From assembly GCF_018531195.1 (NCBI RefSeq), contig NZ_JAHDYS010000008.1, positions 124,001 to 188,000 on the forward strand: 64,000 nucleotides of DNA, read 5' to 3'. The DNA is from Pelotalea chapellei. GTDB lineage: Bacteria > Desulfobacterota > Desulfuromonadia > Geobacterales > Pseudopelobacteraceae. How positions within the stretch are numbered: the first letter of the stretch is position 1; each line of letters opens with the position of its first letter. The notes under the pieces were generated by a model. That model was not told the origin of the DNA and did no database searches. It saw only the letters and a program-made list of their open reading frames with translations. The translations under genes and the position numbers were made by a program. Shown piece after piece: positions 9,095 through 19,051 of this stretch.

Positions 9095-11437
9095 TTATTC
9101 GCTTGTCCAGTCACACCCTTCTTTCGGACATTTCAGGAATTCTCCCTTTCTCTTGTAAATCTTCTTGACCACTACCGGGAAACCGCACTTTGGGCAGGGC
9201 TGGTGTACCGGCAGGTCCCACAAGGCAAACTTGCACTGGGGATAGCGATTGCACGAGTAGAACATCTTGCCGTAGCGGGACTTCTTCTCGGTCAGTTCGC
9301 CTTCCTTGCATTCCGGGCAGGTTACACCGGTTCCTCGCGGTTTTACAAGCGGCTGGATGTTTTTGCAGCCGGGATAGCCGGAGCAGGCCAGGTATTTTCC
9401 GTAGCGGCCATCCTTGATCAGCATGGATGCTCCGCACTTGTCACATTTTTCCTCAGACACCTCAGGTTCGACAGCTTCGGCGCCTTTGTCTCCATCTACA
9501 CTGCGAGTATATTTGCAGCCTTCCTTGAAGCCGGAGCAGGCGATGAACTTGCCGCGCTTGCCCAGCTTGACAACCAGCGGCTGACCGCATTCGGGACACA
9601 TTTCATCAGTTGCTTCGGTTGTCAGGTCTGATTTCTGTACTTCCCCCTCCTTCTGCTTGAGCAAGGTCACGAACGGTTCCCAGAACTCCTTCAGCAGCGG
9701 CTTCCACTGCTTTTCGCCGCGGGAAACCTGGTCCAGTTCTTCTTCCAGGCCGGCGGTAAAGTTGTAATCAACGTAGCGGGAGAAATGTGCCACCAGCAGG
9801 TCATTGACCACCATGCCGACATCCTCGGGAAAGAAACGTTTCTTTTCCAGGCGGGTGTATTTGCGTTCAACCAGTGTATTCATGATCGAAGCATACGTGG
9901 AGGGGCGGCCGATGCCGAACTCTTCCAGGGTTTTGACTAGAGTGGCCTCGGTGTAGCGTGGGGGAGGCTGGGTGAAGTGCTGCTCCGGGAGCAGTTCGTG
10001 CAGTTTCAGGTCTGCCCCTTCATTCATTGCCGGCAGCAGCCCCTCTTTCTCTTCATCCTGATCGTCAAGTCCCTCGATATAAAGCTTCATGAAACCGGGG
10101 AAGCGAATCACCGTTCCGGCAGCCCGCAGGCCGCAGCGCGTTGCGCCGGCAAAGGGATTATTGGATGCCGCGGCATCATCTGCCATTACTTGAACCAGCG
10201 CAATCGGCTGGGCCAGATCTGCAGTGATATCAACCGATGTCTGATCCAGCAGCGCCTCGGTCATCTGGCAGGCCACGGTGCGTTTCCAGATCAGCTCGTA
10301 CAGTTTGTGCAGGTCAGGAGTGAGAAACTTTTTCAGCTCTGTCGGGGTCTTGACGATATAGGTCGGGCGGATAGCTTCATGGGCTTCCTGGGCATTTTTG
10401 GTTTTTGTTTTGAATATACGCGGTTTTGAAAGAGCATATTCCTTACCGTAGGCTGCCGTGATGACATCATGGGCTTCCTGGAGTGCCTGATTGGAAAGGT
10501 TGACGCTGTCGGTACGCATGTAGGTGATCAGGCCGACGGTGCCCCCTTCGCCTATATCGATCCCTTCGTACAGTTTCTGGGCAGTAGACATGGTTTTCTT
10601 TGCCGAGAAGCCGAGCTTGCGGGATGCTTCCTGCTGGAGTGTTGAGGTGGTAAACGGGGGGGACGGATTACGCTTCTTTTCACTCTTGGTTACTTTGGTC
10701 ACCCGATAGCTGCCGGTCTGCAGGGCATTTTTCAAGCCATCGGCCGTCGCGGCGTCCGGGATATCAAACTTTCCGAGACGCTTGCCGCCGACGTCCACCA
10801 GTCCGGCTTTGAATTCCTGGCCTGGAGCCACTCCCAAACGGGCGGCGATGGTCCAGTACTCCTGCTCGATGAAAGCACGGATCTCTTTTTCTCTTTCGCA
10901 GATCAGCCGCAGAGCCACTGACTGTACACGCCCGGCGGAAAGGCCGTAACGGATCTTTTTCCAAAGAAAAGGTGAGAGATTGAAGCCTACCAGGTAGTCC
11001 AGCACAGACCGGGCCTGCTGGGCATCCACCAGCTCTACAGCGATTCCGCGGGGATTTTCGACAGCGTGAACGATGGCATCCTTGGTGATTTCGTGGAACA
11101 CGACCCGCTGGATATCTATTCCAGGTTTTTTCTTGTCAAGTCCAAGGGCCGCCAGCAGATGCCAGGAAATGGCCTCTCCCTCGCGGTCGGGGTCAGTTGC
11201 CAATAGGAGACGATTCGAATCCTTGAGCGCCTTTTTGATTGCATCAATATGCTTCTTGCTTTCCGGCAGCACATGGTATTTGGGTTCAAAGTTGCTTTCG
11301 ATATCCACCGAGCCCTGTTTACTGGGCAGTGCCCGTACATGCCCGAAAGAGGCCAGCACTTTATAGTCCGGCCCAAGAAATTTTTCTATTGTCTTGGCTT
11401 TGGCCGGTGATTCGACTATTACGAGATTTTGCGGCAT
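9095..11437 (-). CDS. topA: DNA topoisomerase I
   Basis: A 780-residue type IA topoisomerase that relaxes negative supercoils. It starts with the Toprim domain ([18 protein letters not shown], then [11 protein letters not shown]) and has the active-site tyrosine motif in ITYMRTDS and the [13 protein letters not shown] motif. The C-terminus carries four zinc-ribbon modules with CxxC pairs. The start at 11437 is chosen because the conserved N-terminus begins there and AAGGA lies upstream; the 14 extra codons of the longer frame are not conserved-looking. dprA lies upstream on the same strand. Confidence 0.96.
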   Translation of the reverse strand: MPQNLVIVESPAKAKTIEKFLGPDYKVLASFGHVRALPSKQGSVDIESNFEPKYHVLPESKKHIDAIKKALKDSNRLLLATDPDREGEAISWHLLAALGLDKKKPGIDIQRVVFHEITKDAIVHAVENPRGIAVELVDAQQARSVLDYLVGFNLSPFLWKKIRYGLSAGRVQSVALRLICEREKEIRAFIEQEYWTIAARLGVAPGQEFKAGLVDVGGKRLGKFDIPDAATADGLKNALQTGSYRVTKVTKSEKKRNPSPPFTTSTLQQEASRKLGFSAKKTMSTAQKLYEGIDIGEGGTVGLITYMRTDSVNLSNQALQEAHDVITAAYGKEYALSKPRIFKTKTKNAQEAHEAIRPTYIVKTPTELKKFLTPDLHKLYELIWKRTVACQMTEALLDQTSVDITADLAQPIALVQVMADDAAASNNPFAGATRCGLRAAGTVIRFPGFMKLYIEGLDDQDEEKEGLLPAMNEGADLKLHELLPEQHFTQPPPRYTEATLVKTLEEFGIGRPSTYASIMNTLVERKYTRLEKKRFFPEDVGMVVNDLLVAHFSRYVDYNFTAGLEEELDQVSRGEKQWKPLLKEFWEPFVTLLKQKEGEVQKSDLTTEATDEMCPECGQPLVVKLGKRGKFIACSGFKEGCKYTRSVDGDKGAEAVEPEVSEEKCDKCGASMLIKDGRYGKYLACSGYPGCKNIQPLVKPRGTGVTCPECKEGELTEKKSRYGKMFYSCNRYPQCKFALWDLPVHQPCPKCGFPVVVKKIYKRKGEFLKCPKEGCDWTSE

Positions 11438-11522
11438 ATATGTATATTCCTTTTTTACCGATTGGTGGGTGTTCGCCACGATGCTGCAAACTTCATCACT
11501 CCTGCAATCTGCTCCACTACTT

Positions 11523-12626
11523 TCATACAGTTGTTGCGTAATGTGTGCCCGGAAGCGCTGTTACCGCCCCCTTGAGCTCAAGGTGCAGTAACATAGAGGA
11601 AACCTCCCCGGCTGTCAATTCAGTTTGGCTGATGATGTCGTCGATGTGCAGGGGGGAACGGGACAGCAGTTCATAGATGGCAGCCTCTCTCGGTGACAGA
11701 CTGAAACTGGGTGAAGCTGGGATCGGCCTGCCGGTTGTGGCGGTGAAGCCCGGCAGCTCCTCCAGGATATCTTCTACGCAGTCAACCAGCTTGGCCCCCT
11801 GCTTGATCAGACGATTGGTCCCCCGGCTGGTGGCAAACGTTATATGGCCCGGGACGGCAAATACATCCCGGCCATGCTCCAGGGCATATTGGGCTGTGAT
11901 CAGTGATCCGCTTTTCTCGACGGCCTCTACTACCAGCACACCCCGGGACAGGCCGCTGATGATCCGGTTGCGACGCGGGAAATTTTCCGCCAGCGGTTGG
12001 GTCCCCAAGGGGAACTCCGATAACAGGCAGCCTTTTTCGGCCATCTCATCGAACAGCTTGCGATTTTCCGGTGGGTAGATTTTGTCGATTCCGCATCCCA
12101 ATACACCTGCCGTCTGACCGCCACCCTGAAGTGCGCCTTTATGGGCGGCCGTATCTACGCCACGTGCCATGCCTGATACCACGGTAATTCCATTCCTTCC
12201 CAATGCCTCGGCCAGACGTCCGGTGGTCAGCAGACCGTAGGTGGTGGCTCGCCTCGACCCCACCATTGCGATAGCCGGATTTCCGGGACAGAGGTGGCCT
12301 TTTACATAGAGGAAGGGGGGAGGGTCAGGGATCTCGAACAGGGATTTGGGGTAATCCGGCGAAGTGAATTTGATCAGTCTGGCATTGCTGGTGCGGAGTC
12401 GCCGGCACTCTTCTTCGGCAAAGCGTTGCCATGCTCCGCTTCTGATCTCATCAATAATGGAAACTGTGACACCCCTGGCAGTGCGCAATTCATCAGGCGA
12501 TGCTGTCAAAGCACCCGTGGGAGTGTCAAAGCGCTCCAGCAGTCGGCGAAAAGTGACATTGCCGACTCCGGTCACGGCCTTTAGCCCAATCCAGTAATAA
12601 TCTTCGCTTTCATCGAACAGCAGCAT
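11523..12626 (-). CDS. dprA: DNA-processing protein DprA
   Basis: A 367-residue protein that loads RecA on incoming single-stranded DNA in natural transformation and related recombination. It has an N-terminal helical SAM-like part, the Rossmann core with GSRRATTYG, VSGMARGVDTAAH and GCGIDKIYPPEN motifs, and a C-terminal winged-helix (residues ~300-365). Length is typical. It starts at 12626 with GAGAAG upstream and precedes topA, a common arrangement. Presence does not prove competence; many non-competent bacteria keep DprA. Confidence 0.94.
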   Translation of the reverse strand: MLLFDESEDYYWIGLKAVTGVGNVTFRRLLERFDTPTGALTASPDELRTARGVTVSIIDEIRSGAWQRFAEEECRRLRTSNARLIKFTSPDYPKSLFEIPDPPPFLYVKGHLCPGNPAIAMVGSRRATTYGLLTTGRLAEALGRNGITVVSGMARGVDTAAHKGALQGGGQTAGVLGCGIDKIYPPENRKLFDEMAEKGCLLSEFPLGTQPLAENFPRRNRIISGLSRGVLVVEAVEKSGSLITAQYALEHGRDVFAVPGHITFATSRGTNRLIKQGAKLVDCVEDILEELPGFTATTGRPIPASPSFSLSPREAAIYELLSRSPLHIDDIISQTELTAGEVSSMLLHLELKGAVTALPGTHYATTV

Positions 12627-12655
12627 TGTATTTTCTTCTCGAGGTGCCAGGAATG

Positions 12656-12683
12656 AAAAAAAAAGACCGGCCAGGGGCCGGTC
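12656..12683 (-). terminator. Rho-independent terminator of the LysM gene
   Basis: GACCGGCC (12665-12672) pairs with GGCCGGTC (12676-12683) around a 3-base loop; on the minus strand nine T follow. It closes the cpoB-like/LysM transcription unit ahead of dprA. Confidence 0.9.
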
Positions 12684-12702
12684 ATAATTTGCTGCGTACT
12701 AT

Positions 12703-13722
12703 TTATTTGGGCGCTGTGACAATCTTGTCGCCCTTATATATGGCGTCGATGCTTTTTACAACCAAGGCGGTCGCCGTTTTTTTGCCGGTTTCCAGAATAA
12801 CGAGAGCACCCAGCAACTCCTGGGGCAAGCGTTCAACTCTTCCCTCGGCATAGCGCTGGTCAACTTTCACATCGCGCACAACGTACAGCATGTTGCCGGG
12901 CTCAGCTCCGTGATTGCTGCCGAGATCGATGTACACAATGTCACCGTCGGCAATGATGCCTGTTCCGGTTGCACTTTCTACAATATAGCCTTTCAAATCG
13001 ATGGTTGCCATTTTGAGAGCAACTTCACGGCGGGGATTTTCGCGCAACGGAAGCAGATATGAACCTGGTGATATTTCCTGGTAGTTCCGGGTGATAATTG
13101 CCCGTGATGCAGTCCGCTCAACGTCTGTAAGCTGCAGTGTGCCGAGAGGGACTATTTTCTTGCCCATGATCTCGCTCGTCAGCGGATGACTTACTGCGCT
13201 TTCGGCTTTGTAAATGGCGAATTTTTCTCCACCCTTGACACCGTTAATGGCTCCGATATCGGTATAGACCATGTCGTCGACACCGATCAGGACCCGATCA
13301 TGGTGGCCGCTGATGATGGAACCAAATGGTTTGGTTCCATTCTCTAAAAGGAATCCCTCGTTGCCGCGAATGGGAAAAAGCTTCTCTTCAGCCACTTCCT
13401 GCACAATGTCGGGCTTGATTGTCTTTTGTTGCGCTGCTGCTGTCTTGCTGTTGGGTGTTGGTACTATCTCAAGGCGGTCTGGAAAAATACGGACTTTCTG
13501 TCCCGGATAGATGAAATGCGGGTTGGTAATCTGGCTGTTTTTTGACCACATGTTCGGCCAATAATTGGGGTCTTTGATGAAGCGTTCCGAGAGTCCCCAG
13601 AGGGTGTCCCCTTTTTTGATCACATAAATTGTCGGTTCATTCTGGTCGAGCGCCTGTGCCCGGAAAGGCAGTGCCAGAAACAGGGCCAGCAGCAAGGGGA
13701 TGAGATGTTTGGTTTTAATCAT
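12703..13722 (-). CDS. Secreted LysM-domain protein
   Basis: A 339-residue exported protein. Residues 1-25 form a signal peptide ending near AQA. Residues ~30-80 are a LysM peptidoglycan-binding domain (YVIKKGDTLWGLSERF). The remainder is a beta-rich region with two similar segments about IGAINGVKGGEKFAIYK and IDLGSNHGAEPGNMLYV, each following an acidic turn, which suggests an internal repeat. It probably acts in the periplasm at the cell wall. The start at 13722 has AAGG 8 bases upstream. It follows the CpoB-like gene closely, so both may be one envelope operon. Confidence 0.82.
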   Translation of the reverse strand: MIKTKHLIPLLLALFLALPFRAQALDQNEPTIYVIKKGDTLWGLSERFIKDPNYWPNMWSKNSQITNPHFIYPGQKVRIFPDRLEIVPTPNSKTAAAQQKTIKPDIVQEVAEEKLFPIRGNEGFLLENGTKPFGSIISGHHDRVLIGVDDMVYTDIGAINGVKGGEKFAIYKAESAVSHPLTSEIMGKKIVPLGTLQLTDVERTASRAIITRNYQEISPGSYLLPLRENPRREVALKMATIDLKGYIVESATGTGIIADGDIVYIDLGSNHGAEPGNMLYVVRDVKVDQRYAEGRVERLPQELLGALVILETGKKTATALVVKSIDAIYKGDKIVTAPK

Positions 13723-13755
13723 GATGGTTACCTTCATGTTTCCGATAATGTCTCA

Positions 13756-14481
13756 TTAATGGGCGGTCAGTCTCTCGCGAGCCTTGGCTGCGGCATGACT
13801 ACCGGGATAGGTCTTGATCAGATTTTCAAAGAGTGCTTTTGCTTTGTCACGCTCATTCATCGCAGACAAGGTAAAGCCTAATTTCAGCATTGCATCAGGT
13901 GCCTTGGAGCTTTTGGGATACTTGTCAGCTGTTTTTTGAAAGATGATCCTGGCCTGGGGAAGGTCCGACTGACTGTAGTGGCATTCACCGATCCAATAGA
14001 GTGCGTTGGCCGCGTACTCACTGTCAGGGGATGCGGCAAGAAATGCCTCAAAAGCCTTGATGGCAGCTGAGAAATTGTTGGAGCTATAGAGGCCGAATGC
14101 TTTGAGATAGTCTGCCGGGGGGCTGTTGTCACCGTTTTTTTCAGTGGATTGCGTGTTGACCACCTCTATCTTGGGAGAATTTGTCCGCTGGGAAAGCAGG
14201 ACCAGACGTGCTTTATATTCATCTTGAGAAGTCCGTAACTCCTGCAGGCTGGTTTGAATCTGCTTGTTCTGTGCTGTTGAAGCCTTTAACTGATCTTCCA
14301 GGGTGAGGATGCGGCTGGTCAGCTCATTCAGTTGTTGCCCGGTTGTCCGGTCGGTCTGAATCAGGTGTTCGAGTTTTGCCTCAGCCTCCGATTGGCGCTT
14401 GATCATCAGGTCATTAGAAGCACAGCCAGCGAGTACGAAAAACGATATGAGGCAGGCTATTCTGTTGGTGCCCGATGACAT
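13756..14481 (-). CDS. CpoB/YbgF-like TPR lipoprotein
   Basis: A 241-residue lipoprotein with a lipobox (VLAGC, lipid cysteine at residue 20). Residues ~25-100 are coiled coil, and residues ~125-240 hold three TPR repeats, with YLKAFGLYSSNNFSAAIKAF and the YWIGECHYSQSDLPQARIIF type hallmark of YbgF/CpoB. CpoB links peptidoglycan synthesis to outer-membrane constriction through Tol-Pal; tol-pal genes are not in this window on the visible side. GGAGGA lies directly before the start at 14481. The downstream LysM protein gene fits a cell-wall role. Confidence 0.82.
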   Translation of the reverse strand: MSSGTNRIACLISFFVLAGCASNDLMIKRQSEAEAKLEHLIQTDRTTGQQLNELTSRILTLEDQLKASTAQNKQIQTSLQELRTSQDEYKARLVLLSQRTNSPKIEVVNTQSTEKNGDNSPPADYLKAFGLYSSNNFSAAIKAFEAFLAASPDSEYAANALYWIGECHYSQSDLPQARIIFQKTADKYPKSSKAPDAMLKLGFTLSAMNERDKAKALFENLIKTYPGSHAAAKARERLTAH

Positions 14482-14629
14482 AATTCCTCCATATAACAAT
14501 GATTTTCATAATTAAAGCGTTATGGCGTAGTTTGTCAAGTGAAAGCTGCCTTTTCAGTTTAAATGGGGGGGGGAATATGCTAGCATCCAATTCCCCACAT
14601 CATCTCATTTCTCACGACCGGAATCTCTT

Positions 14630-15862
14630 GTGCAAAAACCCGAACTCCTGGCTCCTGCCGGTAATATGGAAAAATTGAAAACCGCCATTCATTACGGCGC
14701 TGATGCCGTTTATCTGGGAGGGCGGGCCTTTGGTCTGCGCAACCTTGCTGACAATTTCAGCGTTCCTGAAATGGCCATAGCGCTGAATTACTGTCATGAA
14801 CGTGGAGTAAAAGTCTACCTGACGGTTAACAGCTATCCCCATAACGATGCGCTGGAGCGGCTGGAACAGTACCTCAGGGAGGTTGCCCCGCTTCCTTTTG
14901 ACGCCTATATCGTGGCTGATCCCGGTGTTATCGACCTGGTGCGGGAAATCTCGCCCGAGCGGCAGCTGCACCTTTCCACCCAGGCCAATACCATCAACTG
15001 GCGCAGTGCCCGTTTCTGGAAACGCCAAGGCGTATCGCGAGTCAATCTCGCCCGGGAAACTACTCTTGAGGCAATTATAGAAACGGTCACCCGCAGCGGC
15101 ATCGAAACAGAAGTCTTCGTCCATGGAGCGCTCTGCATCTCCTACTCCGGACGCTGCCTTCTTTCCAGCGCCATGGCCGGTCGCGATGCCAACCAGGGGG
15201 AGTGTGCCCATCCCTGCCGCTGGAATTATCATCTGGTGGAGGAACAGCGTCCGGGTGAATATTTCCCTGTGGTGGAGGATGAGGGTGGTACTTTCATCTT
15301 CAATTCCCGGGATCTTTGCCTGCTCGAACACCTGCCGGAGCTTGTCCGCAGCGGAGCAGCGTCGCTCAAAATCGAGGGACGCATGAAGGGGATCAATTAC
15401 ATTGCATCCGTGTTGCGAGTGTACCGTCAGGCACTGGATGAATATTGGGCGGATCCGAATGGCTACCGCTGCCGGCCAGAATGGATGGATGAGCTTTCCA
15501 AGCTGAGTCACCGTGGATACACCACCGGCTTTCTCTTCGGCGAACCTCGCGATGTTGGGCAGGAATATCATTCTGCCTATATCCGCAGTCATGAATTTGT
15601 AGGCCGTGTTGAAGAGGTGCGTGATGGCGGCATGGCTGTGATTGGCGTACGTAACCGCATCAGGCTTGGCGATGAGCTGGAGTTCATCGGTCCGGGCATG
15701 CGATCGGCAAGCTTGCGGGTTGAAGGTCTGACTGTACTCGATTCCCACGGCAATTACGAAACGGCCTCCGCTAATCCCAATCAACTTGTTCTGATGGCTG
15801 TACCGGCCGGCATTGTGCCCTTTGATCTTATTCGTCGGGAAAAGACTTCCGCCTCGAACTGA
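14630..15862 (+). CDS. U32 family protein, TrhP/YegQ-like tRNA uridine hydroxylation factor
   Basis: A 410-residue cytosolic protein starting with GTG, N-terminus QKPELLAPAGNMEKLKTAI as in U32 proteins. The signature EVFVHGALCISYSGRC and the second cysteine pair in GECAHPCRW supply the four cysteines thought to bind an iron-sulfur cluster. E. coli YegQ (TrhP) takes part in prephenate-dependent 5-hydroxyuridine formation in tRNA; others in the family act on ubiquinone or 23S rRNA. The old label 'peptidase' is unlikely to be right. It is divergent from the cpoB-like gene. Family call sure, exact substrate inferred. Confidence 0.85.
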   Translation: MQKPELLAPAGNMEKLKTAIHYGADAVYLGGRAFGLRNLADNFSVPEMAIALNYCHERGVKVYLTVNSYPHNDALERLEQYLREVAPLPFDAYIVADPGVIDLVREISPERQLHLSTQANTINWRSARFWKRQGVSRVNLARETTLEAIIETVTRSGIETEVFVHGALCISYSGRCLLSSAMAGRDANQGECAHPCRWNYHLVEEQRPGEYFPVVEDEGGTFIFNSRDLCLLEHLPELVRSGAASLKIEGRMKGINYIASVLRVYRQALDEYWADPNGYRCRPEWMDELSKLSHRGYTTGFLFGEPRDVGQEYHSAYIRSHEFVGRVEEVRDGGMAVIGVRNRIRLGDELEFIGPGMRSASLRVEGLTVLDSHGNYETASANPNQLVLMAVPAGIVPFDLIRREKTSASN

Positions 15863-15996
15863 ATCCTTTCATTTCCAATTCTGCTGAGGGAATGGCATCA
15901 GCGCCATTTTCTCTTTACCTTCTGCAGGTTGTCTCTAGTCTTCATTAAAAATGATGGACGGCAGCGCCATTCATCTGTTATTGGGAGATCATTCCC

Positions 15997-17901
15997 ATGT
16001 TTTTCAACCTATTGCATAATCTGTGGGCGCTGTTTGTCCTCTTTGCTGAAGAACGGCGCCTTCTGTTTTCGGTGCCATCCCTCTGCCGTCTGCGTACCTT
16101 GCTCACGGCCCTGTGCTGCTGGACCACACTAATGTCTCCCCTGGGGGCCCACGGCGAAGAGGTCGAGGATGCCGCTGCGATGTTTTCCGCCTGGCAGGAG
16201 CGCTCCTCCACCACCAGCCGTGCACCCAGGCCGCTCTCCCAGACCCCCCAGAACGTGACCGTGATTACCGCCCGTGAGATCGAACTGCTCAATGCACATA
16301 CCTTGGCGGATGTGCTGGATGCGGTTCCCGGCATCCAGCTGAACCGCAGGAGCGGCATCCCCGGCCTGCCGGTCCTCACCCAGATCCAGAGCACGGACTT
16401 TATTCACTCCCAAGTTTTTGTGGATGGCGTCTCCGCCTCCAATCTGAACAGCAATTACCCCGATGTGGCTGCCATACCGGCCCAGATCATAGAGCGGGTC
16501 GAGATCGTCAAGGGGGCCGCTTCCACTGCCTGGGGATCGGCACTGGGCGGGGTGATCAATGTCATCACCAAGTCGCCCGAAGCGCGCCGGGCCATGGGCG
16601 GATCGGTTACCGCCTCCATCGGGGAAGGCACCACGGCCGATACCCGTGGGGAACTGAGCGGCAGCGTCGGTAGTCTGGGTTACTATCTCTCCGGGGGGTA
16701 TCTGGGCTCAGAAGGGCTGCTGCCGGGCATGCACATCGGCTCCAGTCATGCCTATACCAAGCTGAACTACTCCGCTGACCCCCGCACCCGGCTGTGGGGT
16801 ACCTTCAGCTACAACCGCGCTGTCATGGGCGACACCTACATTCCCCAGTTTAACCTGCGGGACAGAACAGACAAGACCCTGCTGCTGGCTTCCGTCGGCC
16901 TGAGTCACACCCTGCGGGAAGGGCTGGAACTGGAGATTACCGGGCGCCATTCTTTCATGGAAGCAGGCATCAGCCTCCTGTCCATCAGCGACGGCAGTCT
17001 CTTAAACCCTCTCCTGCCTGCAGAAATCTCAAAGGATTACGTCAGCGGGGCCAGCCTGAAACTGATCTGGCGCACCGACAACAATCAGCTGGTGGCCGGC
17101 AGCGACTATAACCACCAGGAAACCTATTTTAACTCATCCAATCGCCGTTCCTTCAGCCCCTTTACCAGTGACGCGGACCGCTGGGGTTTGTACCTCAACG
17201 ATACTTACAGCCGCGGGCCGTTCAGCCTGAGCCCGGGGCTGCGCCTGGACCACACCCAGACCAACGGTGATAACCTCAGCTACTCCCTGGGGGGCACCTG
17301 GCAGGTCAGCGACAGCACCCTGCTGCGAGCCTATACTGGCCGCGGCTATGGACTGCCCTTTCTGTGGGTTACTCCCTTACCCCTGGCAAAGATCTGGACC
17401 ACCCAGGTGGGGGTGGAGAGCGGCGCCGTGCCCTATCTCTGGCTGAAGGGCACCCTGTTCCGCAACATGACCTGGGGCGCGGCTGTCCAGCAGCAGCTGG
17501 CCATGGGCAGCGAATTGGAAATTCGCACTTCGCCGGTGTTCAACACGTCATTGACCGGGGGCTATACCTTTACCCAGACCACGCGCACCAGCGACGGAAC
17601 ACCGGTACGCCAGGAGAAGCCGACCCATACGCTGAAACTGGCCCTGCGCTATGACGATGCCACCTTCCGGGGGGTATTGACCGGCAGCCACATCTACTGG
17701 AACAATCCGGTTGAGGCCAACGGCAGCTACCGTGGCCTGATCTGGGATCTGCACCTTGGGACCATGCTGCTCAAACGGCAGTACTCCTCCCTGGAGCTGT
17801 TCTTCTCCGCCCACAACCTGTTCAACGGCAACTTCAACAGCTCCGATTTCTACTCCACCGTGAACCGTTGGTACGAGGGGGGAGTGCAGGTGAGATTCTG
17901 A
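15997..17901 (+). CDS. TonB-dependent outer-membrane receptor
   Basis: A 634-residue protein with an unusually long N-terminal region before the signal-like hydrophobic segment (about residues 30-50), a plug domain (residues ~65-190; SQTPQNVTVITAREIE, DVLDAVPGIQL, RVEIVKGAASTAWGSALGGVINV) and a beta-barrel ending in an aromatic residue (QVRF). It would import a chelated metal, cofactor or other scarce substrate with TonB energy. No cobalamin or other riboswitch consensus is seen upstream, though a CAGCGCCATT motif is directly repeated there. Its TGA overlaps the ATG of the binding-protein gene. Base composition looks more GC-rich than its neighbours, a hint of transfer. Confidence 0.9.
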   Translation: MFFNLLHNLWALFVLFAEERRLLFSVPSLCRLRTLLTALCCWTTLMSPLGAHGEEVEDAAAMFSAWQERSSTTSRAPRPLSQTPQNVTVITAREIELLNAHTLADVLDAVPGIQLNRRSGIPGLPVLTQIQSTDFIHSQVFVDGVSASNLNSNYPDVAAIPAQIIERVEIVKGAASTAWGSALGGVINVITKSPEARRAMGGSVTASIGEGTTADTRGELSGSVGSLGYYLSGGYLGSEGLLPGMHIGSSHAYTKLNYSADPRTRLWGTFSYNRAVMGDTYIPQFNLRDRTDKTLLLASVGLSHTLREGLELEITGRHSFMEAGISLLSISDGSLLNPLLPAEISKDYVSGASLKLIWRTDNNQLVAGSDYNHQETYFNSSNRRSFSPFTSDADRWGLYLNDTYSRGPFSLSPGLRLDHTQTNGDNLSYSLGGTWQVSDSTLLRAYTGRGYGLPFLWVTPLPLAKIWTTQVGVESGAVPYLWLKGTLFRNMTWGAAVQQQLAMGSELEIRTSPVFNTSLTGGYTFTQTTRTSDGTPVRQEKPTHTLKLALRYDDATFRGVLTGSHIYWNNPVEANGSYRGLIWDLHLGTMLLKRQYSSLELFFSAHNLFNGNFNSSDFYSTVNRWYEGGVQVRF

Positions 17902-18758
17902 TGAGACGTTTGATGCTCTTCATATTCGCCTGTTCGATCCTGCTGCCATCCACGGTCCAGGCCTATGAGGTGCTGGTGTTGCTGAGCAGGCGCGATCCGG
18001 GCTACGATGAGGTGCTGAAGGGCTTCCGTGCAGTGTATGCCGGCAGTCAGCGCCTGGTTGTTCTGTCTGATTATACTGAGATTGATATGCTGCGGATCCT
18101 GCGCGAGGAGCACCCCCGCCTGGTGCTGGCTCTCGGTGATGCGGCCCTGAAAGAGGCGCGCAAAACTTTGCAGACTCCGGTAATCGCCCTGATGAGTCTG
18201 TGTATCACTCCCCCGTCCACCAGCCAGCCTAACCTAACGGGGATTGGTATCATGGCGCCGCCGGAACGCTACCTGAAGATTTTTCAGTCCCTCAAGCTGC
18301 GCCGGGTGGGGGTGGTCTACAATTCGGCCAAGAACGGCTGGTACATGCGCCAGGCCCGTCAGGCGGCCCGGCAAGCCGGTATCGAGCTGGTGACCCGCGA
18401 GGTGAACAACTCCCGCGAAGTGGCCGCAGCGCTGAACTCCCTGGCCGACAGGGTGGATGGCCTGTGGATGCCTGCCGATCCGACCGTCGTGACCCGCGAA
18501 ATATCGGAAGAGTGGTTTCTGGTGGCTGCCCGGTACTCCTTGCCGCTGGTAAGCTTCTCCAGTGCCTTTCTCTCTATAGGAGCCGTGGCTGCGGTGGATC
18601 TGGACCGGGTGGAAATGGGGCGCCAGGCGGCAGCCATGACCGAGCGGATTCTGCAGGGGGGCGGTGTGGCTGACGTGCCGCCGGAACTGCCCCGCAGCGG
18701 TCAGGTTAAAGGCAATGCCAGCCTGCTCAAGCGCCTGGGGATGAACCTGGGTGATTAG
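17901..18758 (+). CDS. Periplasmic ABC-type substrate-binding protein (ABC_sub_bind-like), orphan
   Basis: A 285-residue protein with a cleavable signal peptide (cut near VQA, residue ~19) and a two-lobe periplasmic binding-protein fold related to the PF04392 family: LVLLSRRDPGYDEVLKGF, a hinge after GIGIMAPPERYLKIF, and a second lobe with RRVGVVYN and DGLWMPADPTVV. No permease or ATPase gene is adjacent. Its ATG overlaps the stop of the TonB receptor by one base, so the two are translationally coupled and probably handle the same ligand. The ligand is unknown. Confidence 0.75.
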   Translation: MRRLMLFIFACSILLPSTVQAYEVLVLLSRRDPGYDEVLKGFRAVYAGSQRLVVLSDYTEIDMLRILREEHPRLVLALGDAALKEARKTLQTPVIALMSLCITPPSTSQPNLTGIGIMAPPERYLKIFQSLKLRRVGVVYNSAKNGWYMRQARQAARQAGIELVTREVNNSREVAAALNSLADRVDGLWMPADPTVVTREISEEWFLVAARYSLPLVSFSSAFLSIGAVAAVDLDRVEMGRQAAAMTERILQGGGVADVPPELPRSGQVKGNASLLKRLGMNLGD

Positions 18759-19051
18759 CAGAACAAGTACCGGCTTGTAGACCCTGCCGCAATCTTTCCA
18801 ATAGTGACTGATTCAGTTTGATTGCATCAATAGTTGCAGTCGGCATATCCTGATTTTTTAATCCCTGCCTTTACATAGAAGCTCCGCATGACCACTTCAA
18901 ATCCTCAATGTGGTTGCCGCGAGTGAACATAAACAGATCTGCCAATAACAGCTGCTGTGATTGGCAAAAGTGGAATGTTTTAAAGTAGTACATTTTTATA
19001 TGCATCGGTTTTTATATTAAACAAGTAGGCGCTGGGAGTGAAAGGAACAAC
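18759..19051. other. Gene-free region with a 12 bp dyad
   Basis: No gene is supported. The only clear structure is an inverted repeat at 18941-18952 and 18954-18965 (GCCAATAACAGC against its near-perfect complement, 11 of 12), 86 bases before the ridA start. It could be an operator or a hairpin. Confidence 0.4.

Noticed and set aside
14612-15784. 390-codon open frame antisense to the U32 gene
   Set aside because: A shadow of a well-conserved gene; no recognisable protein.
15863-15996. Cobalamin or other riboswitch in front of the TonB receptor
   Set aside because: No B12-box or other known consensus; only a 10-base direct repeat is seen.
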